Of a DNA stretch of 64,000 nt, positions 42,308 through 50,689 are shown one piece after another (the first letter of the stretch is position 1; every line of letters starts with the position of its first letter). The stretch covers positions 6,071,001-6,135,000 of the forward strand of contig NZ_CP108529.1 of assembly GCF_036002945.1 (NCBI RefSeq). The letters are read 5' to 3'. The notes below the pieces were generated by a model. The model searched no databases, was not told where the DNA came from, and was given only the letters and a program-made list of their open reading frames with translations. This DNA comes from Streptomyces sp. NBC_01224. Lineage in GTDB: Bacteria; Actinomycetota; Actinomycetes; Streptomycetales; Streptomycetaceae. The translations under genes were made by a program, and so were the position numbers.

Positions 42308-45300
42308 ATGCCCCAGTCCAACGAACCCGGCACGACCGGGAACGCCGAAGAGAACAACGCACCCGGAGACAAGCTGCCCCCGCGCCGCAGGCGCCGCGCC
42401 GCGTCCCGCCCGGCCGGCCCGCCGGTGGCGGACGCACAGGATGCCGCCGCTCCGGCCATACCGGCCGATGACGCCGGAGTGTCCGACACCACCACCGACG
42501 CCGAGAGCGCTCCGGCGACAGAAGCCGTGCCGCCTGCGCGTACGCGTCGTCGTGCCGTCCGTAAGGCGACCGCTCCGGCGGGTGCGCCGCAGGCCGCTGA
42601 GGCCGTCGAGGCCGTCGAGGTCGTGGAGCCCGTCGCGAGCGCCGAGGCCACCGAGGCCGTGGCCGAGGCCGTGGAGGCGCCGCCTGCGCGTACGCGTCGT
42701 CGTGCCGTCCGTAAGGCGACCGCTCCGGCGGGCGCCCCGCAGGCCGCTGAGGCCGTCGAGGCCGCCGAGGTCGTGGAGCCCGTCGCGAGCGCCGAGGCCA
42801 CCGAGCCCGTGGCCGAGGCCGTGGAGGCGCCGCCTGCGCGTACCCGTCGTCGTGCCGTCCGCAAGGCGACCGCCCCGGCGGGTGCACCGCAGACCGCAGA
42901 GGCCACCGAGACCGCTGCCGAGCCCGTGGCCGAGCCTGAGGCCGAGGTCGTGGAGGCGCCGCCTGCGCGTACCCGTCGTCGTGCCGTCCGCAAGGCGACC
43001 GCTCCGGCGGGCGCCCCGCAGGCCGCCGAGGCCGTCGAGATCGTCGAGGAAGCAACGCCCGTGGCGAGTGCCGAGCCCGTGACCGCCGTGGCCGCCGAGC
43101 CCGAGGCCGCCGCGCCGCGCGGCCGCACCCGGCGCAGGGCATCGGCTCCGGCCGGTGCACCGCAGCCCACCGAGGCCCCGGCCGAGGCCGGCGCACCCGC
43201 AGAAGCAGTAGCAGAAGAAGCCGTCACCGAGGCCGTCGAGGCCCCGCGCGGACGCCGCCGTGCCGTGCGCAAGGCGACCGCTCCGGCGGGCGCCCCGCAG
43301 GTCACCGAGGCCCCGGCCGTGGCCGGCGAGAGTCTGCCCGAGGCTGCTGTCGAGGAGCCGGCCGCCGAGCCCGTCGAGGTCGAGGACGCCGCACCGCGCG
43401 GCCGCCAGCGTCGCCGGGCCACCGCCGCCGCGGGCCGGCCCGAGTTCACCGGCAAGGTCGAGGAGCCCGTACGCAAGAGCCGTCGCGCGACGCGCCCCGC
43501 CGTGGCCGTGTTCCAGGCGCCGGTCTTCGCCGAGCCGATGTTCCAGACCCCGGAGACCGCGGCAGCCGCCGCTGCCGCTTCGCGTCACGAAGAGGTCGAG
43601 GAAGAGACCGAGACGGTCGAGGAGCCGACCGCTACCACCGAGGCCCCGGCCGCCGAGGCCGCGCCGCAGGCCGGTTCGCGCCGCCGTCGCCGCCGTCGCG
43701 GTGAGGCCGCCGAGCCCGAGCCGGCCGCCGCTGTCGAGGTGGAGGAGCACGCCGAGGAGGAGCCCGAGGCGGAAGGCGAGGGCGAGGCCGAGCACGAGGG
43801 CGAGGAGACGGACGAGTACGGGGACCGGCCTTCGCGCCGTCGCCGTCGCGGAGGGCGTCGCCGCCGTCGTGGCGAGGCCATCGAAGGTGACGAGGCCGCG
43901 GAGCAGCTCGGCGAAGAGGCCGCCGCCGAGCACGCCGAGGAGGACCAGGAGCGCGCTCAGGAGTCCGAAGAGGCCGAGGAGGACGAGGACCACGAGGCGT
44001 CCGCCGCCGGATCCAGCAGCAGCCGTCGCCGCCGTCGTCGTCGCCGTCGCAGCGGTGACATCCCGTCCGAGGCCGACAACGGAATGGACGACCCGGAGCG
44101 TACGGTCGTCAAGGTCCGCGAGCCCCGCAAGAAGGAAGAGCGGGAGCCCGGCACCGGCTTCGACGAGGTCCAGTCCATCAAGGGCTCGACCCGTATGGAG
44201 GCTAAGAAGCAGCGCCGCCGCGAAGGCCGTGAGCAGGGTCGCCGTCGCGTCCCGATCATCACCGAGGCCGAGTTCCTGGCGCGCCGCGAGGCAGTCGAGC
44301 GCGTGATGGTCGTCCGCCAGAACGGCGAGCGCACCCAGATCGGCGTTCTCGAGGACAATGTGCTCGTCGAGCACTACGTCAACAAGGAGCAGGCCAGCAG
44401 CTACGTCGGCAACGTCTACCTGGGCAAGGTGCAGAACGTACTGCCGTCCATGGAGGCCGCCTTCGTCGACATCGGCAAGGGCCGCAACGCCGTCCTGTAC
44501 GCCGGTGAGGTGAACTTCGAGGCGCTCGGCATGGCCCACGGGCCGCGCCGTATCGAGACCGCGCTCAAGTCCGGTCAGTCCGTCCTCGTTCAGGTGACCA
44601 AGGACCCGATCGGCCACAAGGGTGCCCGCCTGACCAGCCAGGTCTCGCTGCCCGGCCGCTACCTGGTCTATGTGCCCGAGGGCTCGATGACCGGCATCAG
44701 CCGCAAGCTGCCCGACACCGAGCGGACCCGGCTGAAGACCATCCTCAAGAAGATCGTTCCCGAGGACGCGGGCGTCATCGTCCGTACCGCGGCAGAGGGC
44801 GCGAGCGAGGACGAGCTCCGACGCGATGTCGAACGGCTGCAGCAGCAGTGGGAGGACATCCAGAAGAAGTCGAAGAGCAGCGGCAGCTCCAACGCGCCGA
44901 CGTTGCTCTACGGCGAGCCGGACATGACCGTCCGGGTCGTCCGCGACATCTTCAACGAGGACTTCTCCAAGGTCATCGTCAGCGGCGACGACGCGTGGGG
45001 GACCATCCACGGTTACGTCTCGCAGGTGGCGCCGGACCTGACGGACCGCCTGTCGCGGTGGACCTCCGAGGTCGACATCTTCGCGACGTACCGGATCGAC
45101 GAGCAGCTCATGAAGGCGCTGGACCGGAAGGTCTATCTGCCGAGCGGCGGCTCGCTGGTGATCGACAAGACCGAGGCCATGGTCGTCGTCGACGTCAACA
45201 CCGGCAAGTTCACCGGTCAGGGCGGCAACCTCGAAGAGACCGTCACCAAGAACAACCTGGAGGCGGCCGAGGAGATCGTGCGCCAGCTGCGGCTGCGCGA

Positions 45301-46447
45301 CCTCGGTGGCATCGTCGTCGTCGACTTCATCGACATGGTGCTGGAGTCCAACCGGGATCTGGTGCTGCGGCGCCTGCTGGAGTGCCTGGGACGCGACCGT
45401 ACGAAGCACCAGGTCGCCGAGGTCACCTCGTTGGGCCTGGTCCAGATGACCCGTAAGCGGGTGGGCCAGGGCCTGCTGGAGTCCTTCTCCGAGACCTGTG
45501 TCCACTGCAACGGGCGCGGCGTGATCGTGCACATGGAACAGCCGACCTCGGTCGGTGGTGGCGGCAACGGCAAGCGTTCCAAGAAGCGCGGCCGGGGCGG
45601 CGTGGACCACGAGCACGCGGCGGAGATCGAGACCGAGGTCGAGACCGAGGCCGAGGTGGCTGCCGAGGTGGCCGCCCCGGTGGCGCTGCCCGAGCCGGAG
45701 TTCGTCCCGGACGAGGAGCTGTACAGCAGCCCGGCCGAGGCCGAGGCAGCCGCCTCGCGAGGCCGCGGCCGGCGCCGCGCGACCCGTAAGGCAACGGCTG
45801 CGGCCGGCGCCCCGAAGGCCGCAGCAGCACCCGCTCCGGTGGTCGAGCCGGAGCCGGTCGTGGTCGCGGAGCCGGAGCCGATCGTGGTCGTGGAGCCCGA
45901 GCCGGTCGCCGAGACCCCGGTGGTCGCCGAGGCCCCTCAGGGCCGTACGCGCCGTCGGGCGACCCGGAAGGCGACCGCCCCGGCGGGCTCGCCGGCCCCG
46001 GCCGAGCAGGTCGAGGAACTGGTATCGGTGGCGGCCCCGGTCGTCGAGGTCCCGGTTGTCGCCGAGGCCCCGCAGCCCGAGGCCGCACCCGAAGAGGTGG
46101 CCCCTGAGGCCGCTCCGCCGCGTGCCCGCCGTCGGGTGACCCGCAAGGTCACCGCCCCCGCGGGCTCGCCCGCAGGTGCGGACGCGGCAGAGGTCGTCGT
46201 GGTGACCGGTTCCATCGAGCCGAAGCCCGACGCCGAGACCGCCGAAACCGCGGAAGCGGAGGCCCCGGCGAAGAAGACGGCGCGCAAGACCGCGAAGAAG
46301 GCCACCGCCAAGAAGGCAGCCACCAAGAAGACGGCTGCCAAGAAGACCGCCGCGAAGAAGACGACGGCGAAGAAGGCGGCGGCGAAGAAGACGGTCGCCG
46401 CGGAGCAGTCGCCGAAGCCTTCCGTCTCGGCGGACACCGAGAGCTGA
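42308..46447 (+). CDS. rne: ribonuclease E/G with repeat-rich scaffold extensions
   Basis: This 1379-residue enzyme has the catalytic core in the middle: an S1 domain around residues 690-770 ('GNVYLGKVQNVLPSMEAAFVDIG'), the RNase H-like/5'-sensor region, catalytic aspartates in 'VVVDVNTGKFTG' and 'IVVVDFIDM', and the zinc-link C-V-H-C near 1064. The N-terminal ~640 residues are disordered, with at least five units of RTRRRAVRKATAPAG separated by acidic Ala/Val/Glu linkers, then long R/E-rich blocks (SRRRRRRRRRS). The C-terminal ~300 residues reuse the same motif three times and end in a histone-H1-like KKTAAKK tail. In S. coelicolor the flanking scaffolds bind PNPase. ATG 42308 has GGGAGA upstream. 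A 230-nt leader precedes it. Confidence 0.95.
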   Translation: MPQSNEPGTTGNAEENNAPGDKLPPRRRRRAASRPAGPPVADAQDAAAPAIPADDAGVSDTTTDAESAPATEAVPPARTRRRAVRKATAPAGAPQAAEAVEAVEVVEPVASAEATEAVAEAVEAPPARTRRRAVRKATAPAGAPQAAEAVEAAEVVEPVASAEATEPVAEAVEAPPARTRRRAVRKATAPAGAPQTAEATETAAEPVAEPEAEVVEAPPARTRRRAVRKATAPAGAPQAAEAVEIVEEATPVASAEPVTAVAAEPEAAAPRGRTRRRASAPAGAPQPTEAPAEAGAPAEAVAEEAVTEAVEAPRGRRRAVRKATAPAGAPQVTEAPAVAGESLPEAAVEEPAAEPVEVEDAAPRGRQRRRATAAAGRPEFTGKVEEPVRKSRRATRPAVAVFQAPVFAEPMFQTPETAAAAAAASRHEEVEEETETVEEPTATTEAPAAEAAPQAGSRRRRRRRGEAAEPEPAAAVEVEEHAEEEPEAEGEGEAEHEGEETDEYGDRPSRRRRRGGRRRRRGEAIEGDEAAEQLGEEAAAEHAEEDQERAQESEEAEEDEDHEASAAGSSSSRRRRRRRRRSGDIPSEADNGMDDPERTVVKVREPRKKEEREPGTGFDEVQSIKGSTRMEAKKQRRREGREQGRRRVPIITEAEFLARREAVERVMVVRQNGERTQIGVLEDNVLVEHYVNKEQASSYVGNVYLGKVQNVLPSMEAAFVDIGKGRNAVLYAGEVNFEALGMAHGPRRIETALKSGQSVLVQVTKDPIGHKGARLTSQVSLPGRYLVYVPEGSMTGISRKLPDTERTRLKTILKKIVPEDAGVIVRTAAEGASEDELRRDVERLQQQWEDIQKKSKSSGSSNAPTLLYGEPDMTVRVVRDIFNEDFSKVIVSGDDAWGTIHGYVSQVAPDLTDRLSRWTSEVDIFATYRIDEQLMKALDRKVYLPSGGSLVIDKTEAMVVVDVNTGKFTGQGGNLEETVTKNNLEAAEEIVRQLRLRDLGGIVVVDFIDMVLESNRDLVLRRLLECLGRDRTKHQVAEVTSLGLVQMTRKRVGQGLLESFSETCVHCNGRGVIVHMEQPTSVGGGGNGKRSKKRGRGGVDHEHAAEIETEVETEAEVAAEVAAPVALPEPEFVPDEELYSSPAEAEAAASRGRGRRRATRKATAAAGAPKAAAAPAPVVEPEPVVVAEPEPIVVVEPEPVAETPVVAEAPQGRTRRRATRKATAPAGSPAPAEQVEELVSVAAPVVEVPVVAEAPQPEAAPEEVAPEAAPPRARRRVTRKVTAPAGSPAGADAAEVVVVTGSIEPKPDAETAETAEAEAPAKKTARKTAKKATAKKAATKKTAAKKTAAKKTTAKKAAAKKTVAAEQSPKPSVSADTES
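42531..42980 (+). repeat. in-frame 150-bp tandem DNA repeat inside rne
   Basis: The block beginning CGCCTGCGCGTAC recurs at 42531, 42681 and 42831 with a 150-bp period and near identity, and again at 42960 (129-bp spacing). It encodes 50-residue units of the RNase E N-terminal scaffold. Shifts in copy number would stay in frame. Confidence 0.85.
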
Positions 46448-46466
46448 CCGGCGGTCGGACGGCAGT

Positions 46467-46512
46467 GCAAAGGAGGTGCGGGTTCCCTTCAGGGGGCCCG
46501 CACCTCCTTTGC
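46467..46512 (+). terminator. 16-bp perfect hairpin after rne
   Basis: Arms GCAAAGGAGGTGCGGG (46467-46482) and CCCGCACCTCCTTTGC (46497-46512) lie 20 nt after the rne stop and separate rne from the glycan cluster. Confidence 0.8.
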
Positions 46513-46839
46513 ATGCGGTAGGCAGACGTGGAGCATGTGGGCCGCATCGCTTTGGGCGCAACCTCTACGAAACCCCCTGTGAAAACCCTGATAATGTGAC
46601 GCGGCCGCCGTCGGATGTGTCATTCCCGAGAATGCTGACCGGCGCGTCGGCCCGCTTCAGGTAGGACAAAGCAGTCTTTATGTCCTGGGTGCACCGCCCC
46701 CGGGGCAAAAGGGCGATTTGTGCGCAATATATCGGTACGGAATCGGCCATGCGCCGGGGCGGCGGAGCCTCATCCGACATTCGCATGCCCTTGGAGCCAT
46801 CGCCGCTCACAGCTCTTGCGGTGTTCAAGGAGGATGTCC
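46513..46839 (+). promoter_or_regulatory. upstream region of the glycan cluster, AT-rich, probable promoter
   Basis: No gene is seen here. TGATAAT at 46589-46595 is a strong extended -10 in a GC-poor stretch (CTGTGAAAACCCTGATAATG). A second AT-rich patch, GCGCAATATATCGG, lies near 46720-46740. The distance to the first gene (about 240 nt) leaves a long leader. Confidence 0.45.
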
Positions 46840-47958
46840 ATGTCGAGCGACAACAGGGAAGCGATCCCTGCTGCCCGGCCGGTGATCGGTGAGGAAGAGA
46901 TCGAGGCCGTGGTGCGCGTACTGCGCAGCGGTCGTGTCGTGCAGGGCCCGGAGGTCGCGGCCTTCGAGGAGGGCTTCTCGGAGCTGGTCGACGGACGTCA
47001 CTGCGTCGCGGTCAACTCGGGCACCTCGGCCCTCCATCTCCTGCTGCTCGCCCTGGGGATAGGCCCCGGCGACGAGGTCATAGTCCCGTCGTTCTCCTTC
47101 GCGGCCTCCGCCAACGCGGTCCGCCTGGCCGGCGCCGACGTGGTCTTCGCGGACATCGAGCCGGGCAGCTTCGGTCTGGACCCGGCCGCGGTCGAGGCCG
47201 CCATCACGCCCCGCACGGCCGCGATCATGCCCGTCCATCTGTACGGCCACCCGGCCGCGATGGACGCGCTGATGCCGATCGCGCGGAAGCACGGCCTCGC
47301 GGTCGTCGAGGACGCCTGCCAGGCGCACACCGCCGCACTGGACGGCACGCCGGTCGGCGCCTTCGGTTCCGGCGGCACCTTCAGCTTCTACCCCACCAAG
47401 AACATGCACTCCCTCGAAGGGGGCATGGTCACCACCGCCGACGCCGAGGTTGCGCGCACCCTCAGGCTGCTGCGCAACCAGGGCATGGAGCAGCGGTACG
47501 CCAATGAGATCGTCGGCGCCAACATGCGCATGACGGACGTGTCCGCCGCCGTCGGGCGCGTACAGCTCGGGAAGGTGCTCGGCTGGACCGAGCAGCGCCG
47601 CGCCAACGCCGCGTATCTCGACCGGCACATCACCGCGCCCAACGTCACCGTCCCGCCCGTCGCCGACGGTGCACGCCACGTTTACCACCAGTACACCATT
47701 CGGGTGCAGGGTGACCGTGACGCCGCCATGGCCAGGCTGAGCGAGGCGGGCATCGGCAACGCCGTGTACTACCCGACTCCGATCCACCGGCTGAAGCCGT
47801 ACTGGGAGCCCGACCAGAAGGCGGGCCGGATCTGGGATCTGCCGGAGACCGAGCGTGCCGCCGCCGAGGTCGTCTCGCTGCCCGTGCATCCTTCGCTGTC
47901 GCCGGAGGACCTGGACCGCACCGTCGGCGCCGTGAACTCGTTGGGAGACATGCAGTGA
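46840..47958 (+). CDS. DegT/DnrJ/EryC1/StrS sugar aminotransferase (WbpE/WlbC-like)
   Basis: The 372-residue PLP enzyme carries Lys187 in 'FSFYPTKNMHSLEGG' as the Schiff-base lysine, 'NSGTSALHLLLLALGIGPGDEV' for phosphate binding and 'VVEDACQAH' for the PLP ring aspartate. It is best read as the transaminase turning UDP-2-acetamido-3-oxo-glucuronate into the 3-amino sugar. The reason is its 4-bp overlap with a Gfo/Idh dehydrogenase, the same partnership as WbpB/WbpE in Pseudomonas. The second of two close ATGs is chosen for AGGAGG at 6-nt spacing. It is the first gene of the cluster after rne. Other 3- or 4-aminosugar products cannot be excluded. Confidence 0.85.
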   Translation: MSSDNREAIPAARPVIGEEEIEAVVRVLRSGRVVQGPEVAAFEEGFSELVDGRHCVAVNSGTSALHLLLLALGIGPGDEVIVPSFSFAASANAVRLAGADVVFADIEPGSFGLDPAAVEAAITPRTAAIMPVHLYGHPAAMDALMPIARKHGLAVVEDACQAHTAALDGTPVGAFGSGGTFSFYPTKNMHSLEGGMVTTADAEVARTLRLLRNQGMEQRYANEIVGANMRMTDVSAAVGRVQLGKVLGWTEQRRANAAYLDRHITAPNVTVPPVADGARHVYHQYTIRVQGDRDAAMARLSEAGIGNAVYYPTPIHRLKPYWEPDQKAGRIWDLPETERAAAEVVSLPVHPSLSPEDLDRTVGAVNSLGDMQ

Positions 47959-48974
47959 CCGCAGGACTGAGAGCCGGACTGATAGGCCTCGGCTCGATGG
48001 GGCGCCACCACGCCCGTGTGCTGGCCGGCCTGGAAGGCGTACAACTGGTCGGCGTCGTCGACCCGATGGGGGACAAGAACGGCTGGGCGCAGGGCGCCCC
48101 CGTGCTGTCCACGGTCGACGAATTGATCGACCTCGGTGTCGACTACGCGGTCGTGGCCTGCCCCACCGCGCTGCACGAGGACGTCGGCCTTCAGCTTGCC
48201 GCCGCCGGTGTCTGCGCGCTGGTCGAAAAGCCCGTCGCAGACACCGTGGAAGGTGCCCGGCGACTGGTCGACGCCTTCGAGTCGCGCGGCCTGGTGGCGG
48301 GCGTCGGCCACATCGAGCGCTGCAACCCGGCGCTGCGGTCGCTGCGCGCCCGCCTGGAGGCGGGGGAGCTGGGCGAGGTCTTCCAGGTCGTCACCCGCCG
48401 ACAGGGCCCGTTCCCGCACCGCATCGCCGATGTCGGCGTGGTCAAGGACCTCGCGACGCATGACATCGACCTGACGGGCTGGGTGACGGGGCAGACCTAC
48501 ACCTCGATCGCGGCCCACACCGTGTCGAAGTCCGGCCGCCCGCACGAGGACATGGTCTCCGCCGTGGGTCAGCTCTCCGACGGCACCATGGTCAACCACC
48601 TGGTCAACTGGCTGAGCCCGCTCAAGGAGCGTTTCACCTCCGTCACCGGTGAGCGTGGCACCTTCATTGCCGATACCCTCACCGCCGACCTCACCTTCCA
48701 CTCGAACGCCGCGGTGACCACCGAGTGGGAGGCGCTCCAGGCCTTCCGAGGTGTCTCCGAGGGCGACATGATCCGGTACGCGATCCCGAAGCGCGAGCCG
48801 TTGCTGGTCGAGCACGAGCTCTTCCGGGACGCCGTGCGCGGCACATCGAAGGACATCTGCACGCTGCGGGAAGGGCTCCGCACCGTGGAGGTGGCCGCAG
48901 CGGTTCTGGAGTCGGCGAAGACAGGGCGCACCGTCACAACCTCCGCGGGGGAGCCGGCCGCACATGGAACCTGA
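47955..48974 (+). CDS. Gfo/Idh/MocA sugar-nucleotide dehydrogenase (WbpB/WlbA-like)
   Basis: The 339-residue oxidoreductase has an N-terminal NAD-binding Rossmann fold, 'GLIGLGSMGRHHARVL' (residues 8-23), and the conserved lysine in 'ALVEKPVADT'. The substrate domain's catalytic region is 'VVKDLATHDIDLTGWVTG' (H-D motif). The preferred role is oxidation of C3 of UDP-GlcNAc-uronate, with NAD regenerated through 2-oxoglutarate as in WbpB. The GTG start overlaps the aminotransferase stop (GTGA), supporting coupled synthesis of two enzymes that must act together. The function is inferred from context and family. Confidence 0.85.
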   Translation: MTAGLRAGLIGLGSMGRHHARVLAGLEGVQLVGVVDPMGDKNGWAQGAPVLSTVDELIDLGVDYAVVACPTALHEDVGLQLAAAGVCALVEKPVADTVEGARRLVDAFESRGLVAGVGHIERCNPALRSLRARLEAGELGEVFQVVTRRQGPFPHRIADVGVVKDLATHDIDLTGWVTGQTYTSIAAHTVSKSGRPHEDMVSAVGQLSDGTMVNHLVNWLSPLKERFTSVTGERGTFIADTLTADLTFHSNAAVTTEWEALQAFRGVSEGDMIRYAIPKREPLLVEHELFRDAVRGTSKDICTLREGLRTVEVAAAVLESAKTGRTVTTSAGEPAAHGT

Positions 48975-49040
48975 GAACAGCGCGAGGCTGTTTCCCGGAA
49001 GCACGCGCACATCTGTCGAGAGAGCCACCGAGGTGACCGT

Positions 49041-50687
49041 GTGACCGGCAGAGCCGATGTTCCGCACGTCACGGTCGTCGTGGCGGTCTACAACACGATG
49101 CCTGCCCTGACCGAGTGTCTGGAGTCTCTCGTCGGACAGAGCATTGGACTCGATCGGATCGAGGTCATTGCCGTGGACGACGGGTCCACCGATGGCAGCG
49201 GGAAGGAACTCGATCGATTTGCCGAGCGGTTCCCCGGCACCTTCAAGGTGATCCACCAGGAGAATTCCGGGGGGCCGGCCCGGCCGAACAACGTTGCGCT
49301 CGCCAACGCGACCGGCCGCTACGTCTTCTTCGTGGGCTCCGACGACTACCTCGGCCCTGAGGCGCTGGAGCGCATGGTCGCCATGGCCGATGCGAACGAC
49401 TCGGACGTCGTGCTCGGCAAGATGGTGGCCGTCGGCGACCGGTCGGTTCCCCGGGCCATCTTCCGCTCCACCGAGGCGAACGTACCGCTGATCGGTTCTG
49501 GGGCGCTCTACGCGATCTCCAACACCAAGATGTACAAGCGTGCCCTCATCGAGGAGCACGGCATCCGGTACGCGGAGGACTTGCCGGTCAGCTGCGACAT
49601 GCCGTTCACACTGGAAATTTATGTTCGGGCCAAGACCGTCTCGGTGGTCGCCGACTACGACTGCTACTACGCGGTCAGGCGGGACGACGACAGCAATATC
49701 ACCTACCGGGCACGCTTCGAGAACCGCCTGAAGGTCTGCGCGTACGCGCTCGACAAGCTCCTCGAACTGGCGGGCCCCGGCGATCTCTACGACGCTTTCG
49801 CGATACGGCTGCTCAAGGTCGACCTCGCCTGGATCTTCGGTGCCAACTTCCTGGCCATGACGCCGGAGAGACGCGCTGAATGCGTGCGCGCCACCGGGCA
49901 GGTCATGAAGGACTACTACGGAACCTCCTTCGACTCCATGGAACACCGGCTCACCGCCCCCGAGCGGCTTCGCTTCCGCTGGGTGTTCGCGGGCCGGGTA
50001 GACGAGCTGACCGAGCTGGTCCGCATGGATATCTCGGGCGCGATGCCGCCGACCGTGCTGGAAGACGACCACGCGTATGCCCGCTACCCGGGCTTCCGCG
50101 ACAGCCTTTACTCCCTGCCCGACAGCAGCTTCGAGCTGAGAGGCACGATAGTGGGGCGGCTCGGCTCCGGTACCGAACTCCAGTCCGCCGACTGGTGCCA
50201 GGACGGCGACGGGTTCGCATTCGACGTGGCTGTCCGGGTCCCAGTGCTGGGCGACACGGAGTCGCTGCGAGTCCGGCTGACTTCGGACCGGTTGCCCAAG
50301 TCCACGGACGCCGCGAACGCCCGCCGCCTCGGCAAGGACGAGCAACTGCCCTCCCCCATGGGCGATTTCGGTCGTACCGCCACGCCGGACGGCGAAGCCA
50401 CCCTGATCACCGCCCGGATCCCGCTCCGGAGGCAGCAGGCCGAGCTGGAGCTTCGGGTCTCGGTCGATGTGGGAGGCCGGACCTACGAGATTCCGGTACG
50501 CGGCAAGAGCCACCCCATGCCGCTTGCTCGGCTCTGGGCCGCCGACACCCCATACCGCGTCTCGGCCCGGGTGAATCCGAAGGGGCGAATGGTCGTCAGA
50601 ACCGGTCCGCTCCATCCGCCCAAGAAACCGCTGGGCTCGCGGCTGCGATCCCTGTTGACCCGCGCCAAGCGTTCCAAGAGGAAGTAA
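49041..50687 (+). CDS. family 2 glycosyltransferase with C-terminal beta-rich domain (TarS/TarP-like)
   Basis: This 548-residue enzyme has a GT-A catalytic domain (residues 8-230): 'VTVVVAVYNTMPALTECLESL', 'VIAVDDGSTDGS' and 'FVGSDDYLG' as the DXD-type metal site. A helical linker (~230-330, 'RFRWVFAGRVDELTELVRMDISGAMP') leads to a beta-rich C-terminal region of ~200 residues ('SSFELRGTIVGRLG...') with no enzyme motif. This order (GT-A, linker, Ig-like C-terminus) resembles S. aureus teichoic-acid glycosyltransferases. It therefore probably decorates or extends a wall polymer on the cytoplasmic face. It lies 66 nt after the dehydrogenase, in the same operon. Confidence 0.82.
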   Translation: MTGRADVPHVTVVVAVYNTMPALTECLESLVGQSIGLDRIEVIAVDDGSTDGSGKELDRFAERFPGTFKVIHQENSGGPARPNNVALANATGRYVFFVGSDDYLGPEALERMVAMADANDSDVVLGKMVAVGDRSVPRAIFRSTEANVPLIGSGALYAISNTKMYKRALIEEHGIRYAEDLPVSCDMPFTLEIYVRAKTVSVVADYDCYYAVRRDDDSNITYRARFENRLKVCAYALDKLLELAGPGDLYDAFAIRLLKVDLAWIFGANFLAMTPERRAECVRATGQVMKDYYGTSFDSMEHRLTAPERLRFRWVFAGRVDELTELVRMDISGAMPPTVLEDDHAYARYPGFRDSLYSLPDSSFELRGTIVGRLGSGTELQSADWCQDGDGFAFDVAVRVPVLGDTESLRVRLTSDRLPKSTDAANARRLGKDEQLPSPMGDFGRTATPDGEATLITARIPLRRQQAELELRVSVDVGGRTYEIPVRGKSHPMPLARLWAADTPYRVSARVNPKGRMVVRTGPLHPPKKPLGSRLRSLLTRAKRSKRK

Positions 50688-50689
50688 CC

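Noticed and set aside
42531..42980. CRISPR-like array
   Set aside because: The repeats are in-frame coding units of 129-150 bp in rne without spacers; no cas genes.
42242..46561. 1439-codon minus-strand open frame across rne
   Set aside because: It is a shadow of the GC-rich rne frame. Its translation is low-complexity G/L/R/D-rich with no domain, and the plus strand carries a complete RNase E.
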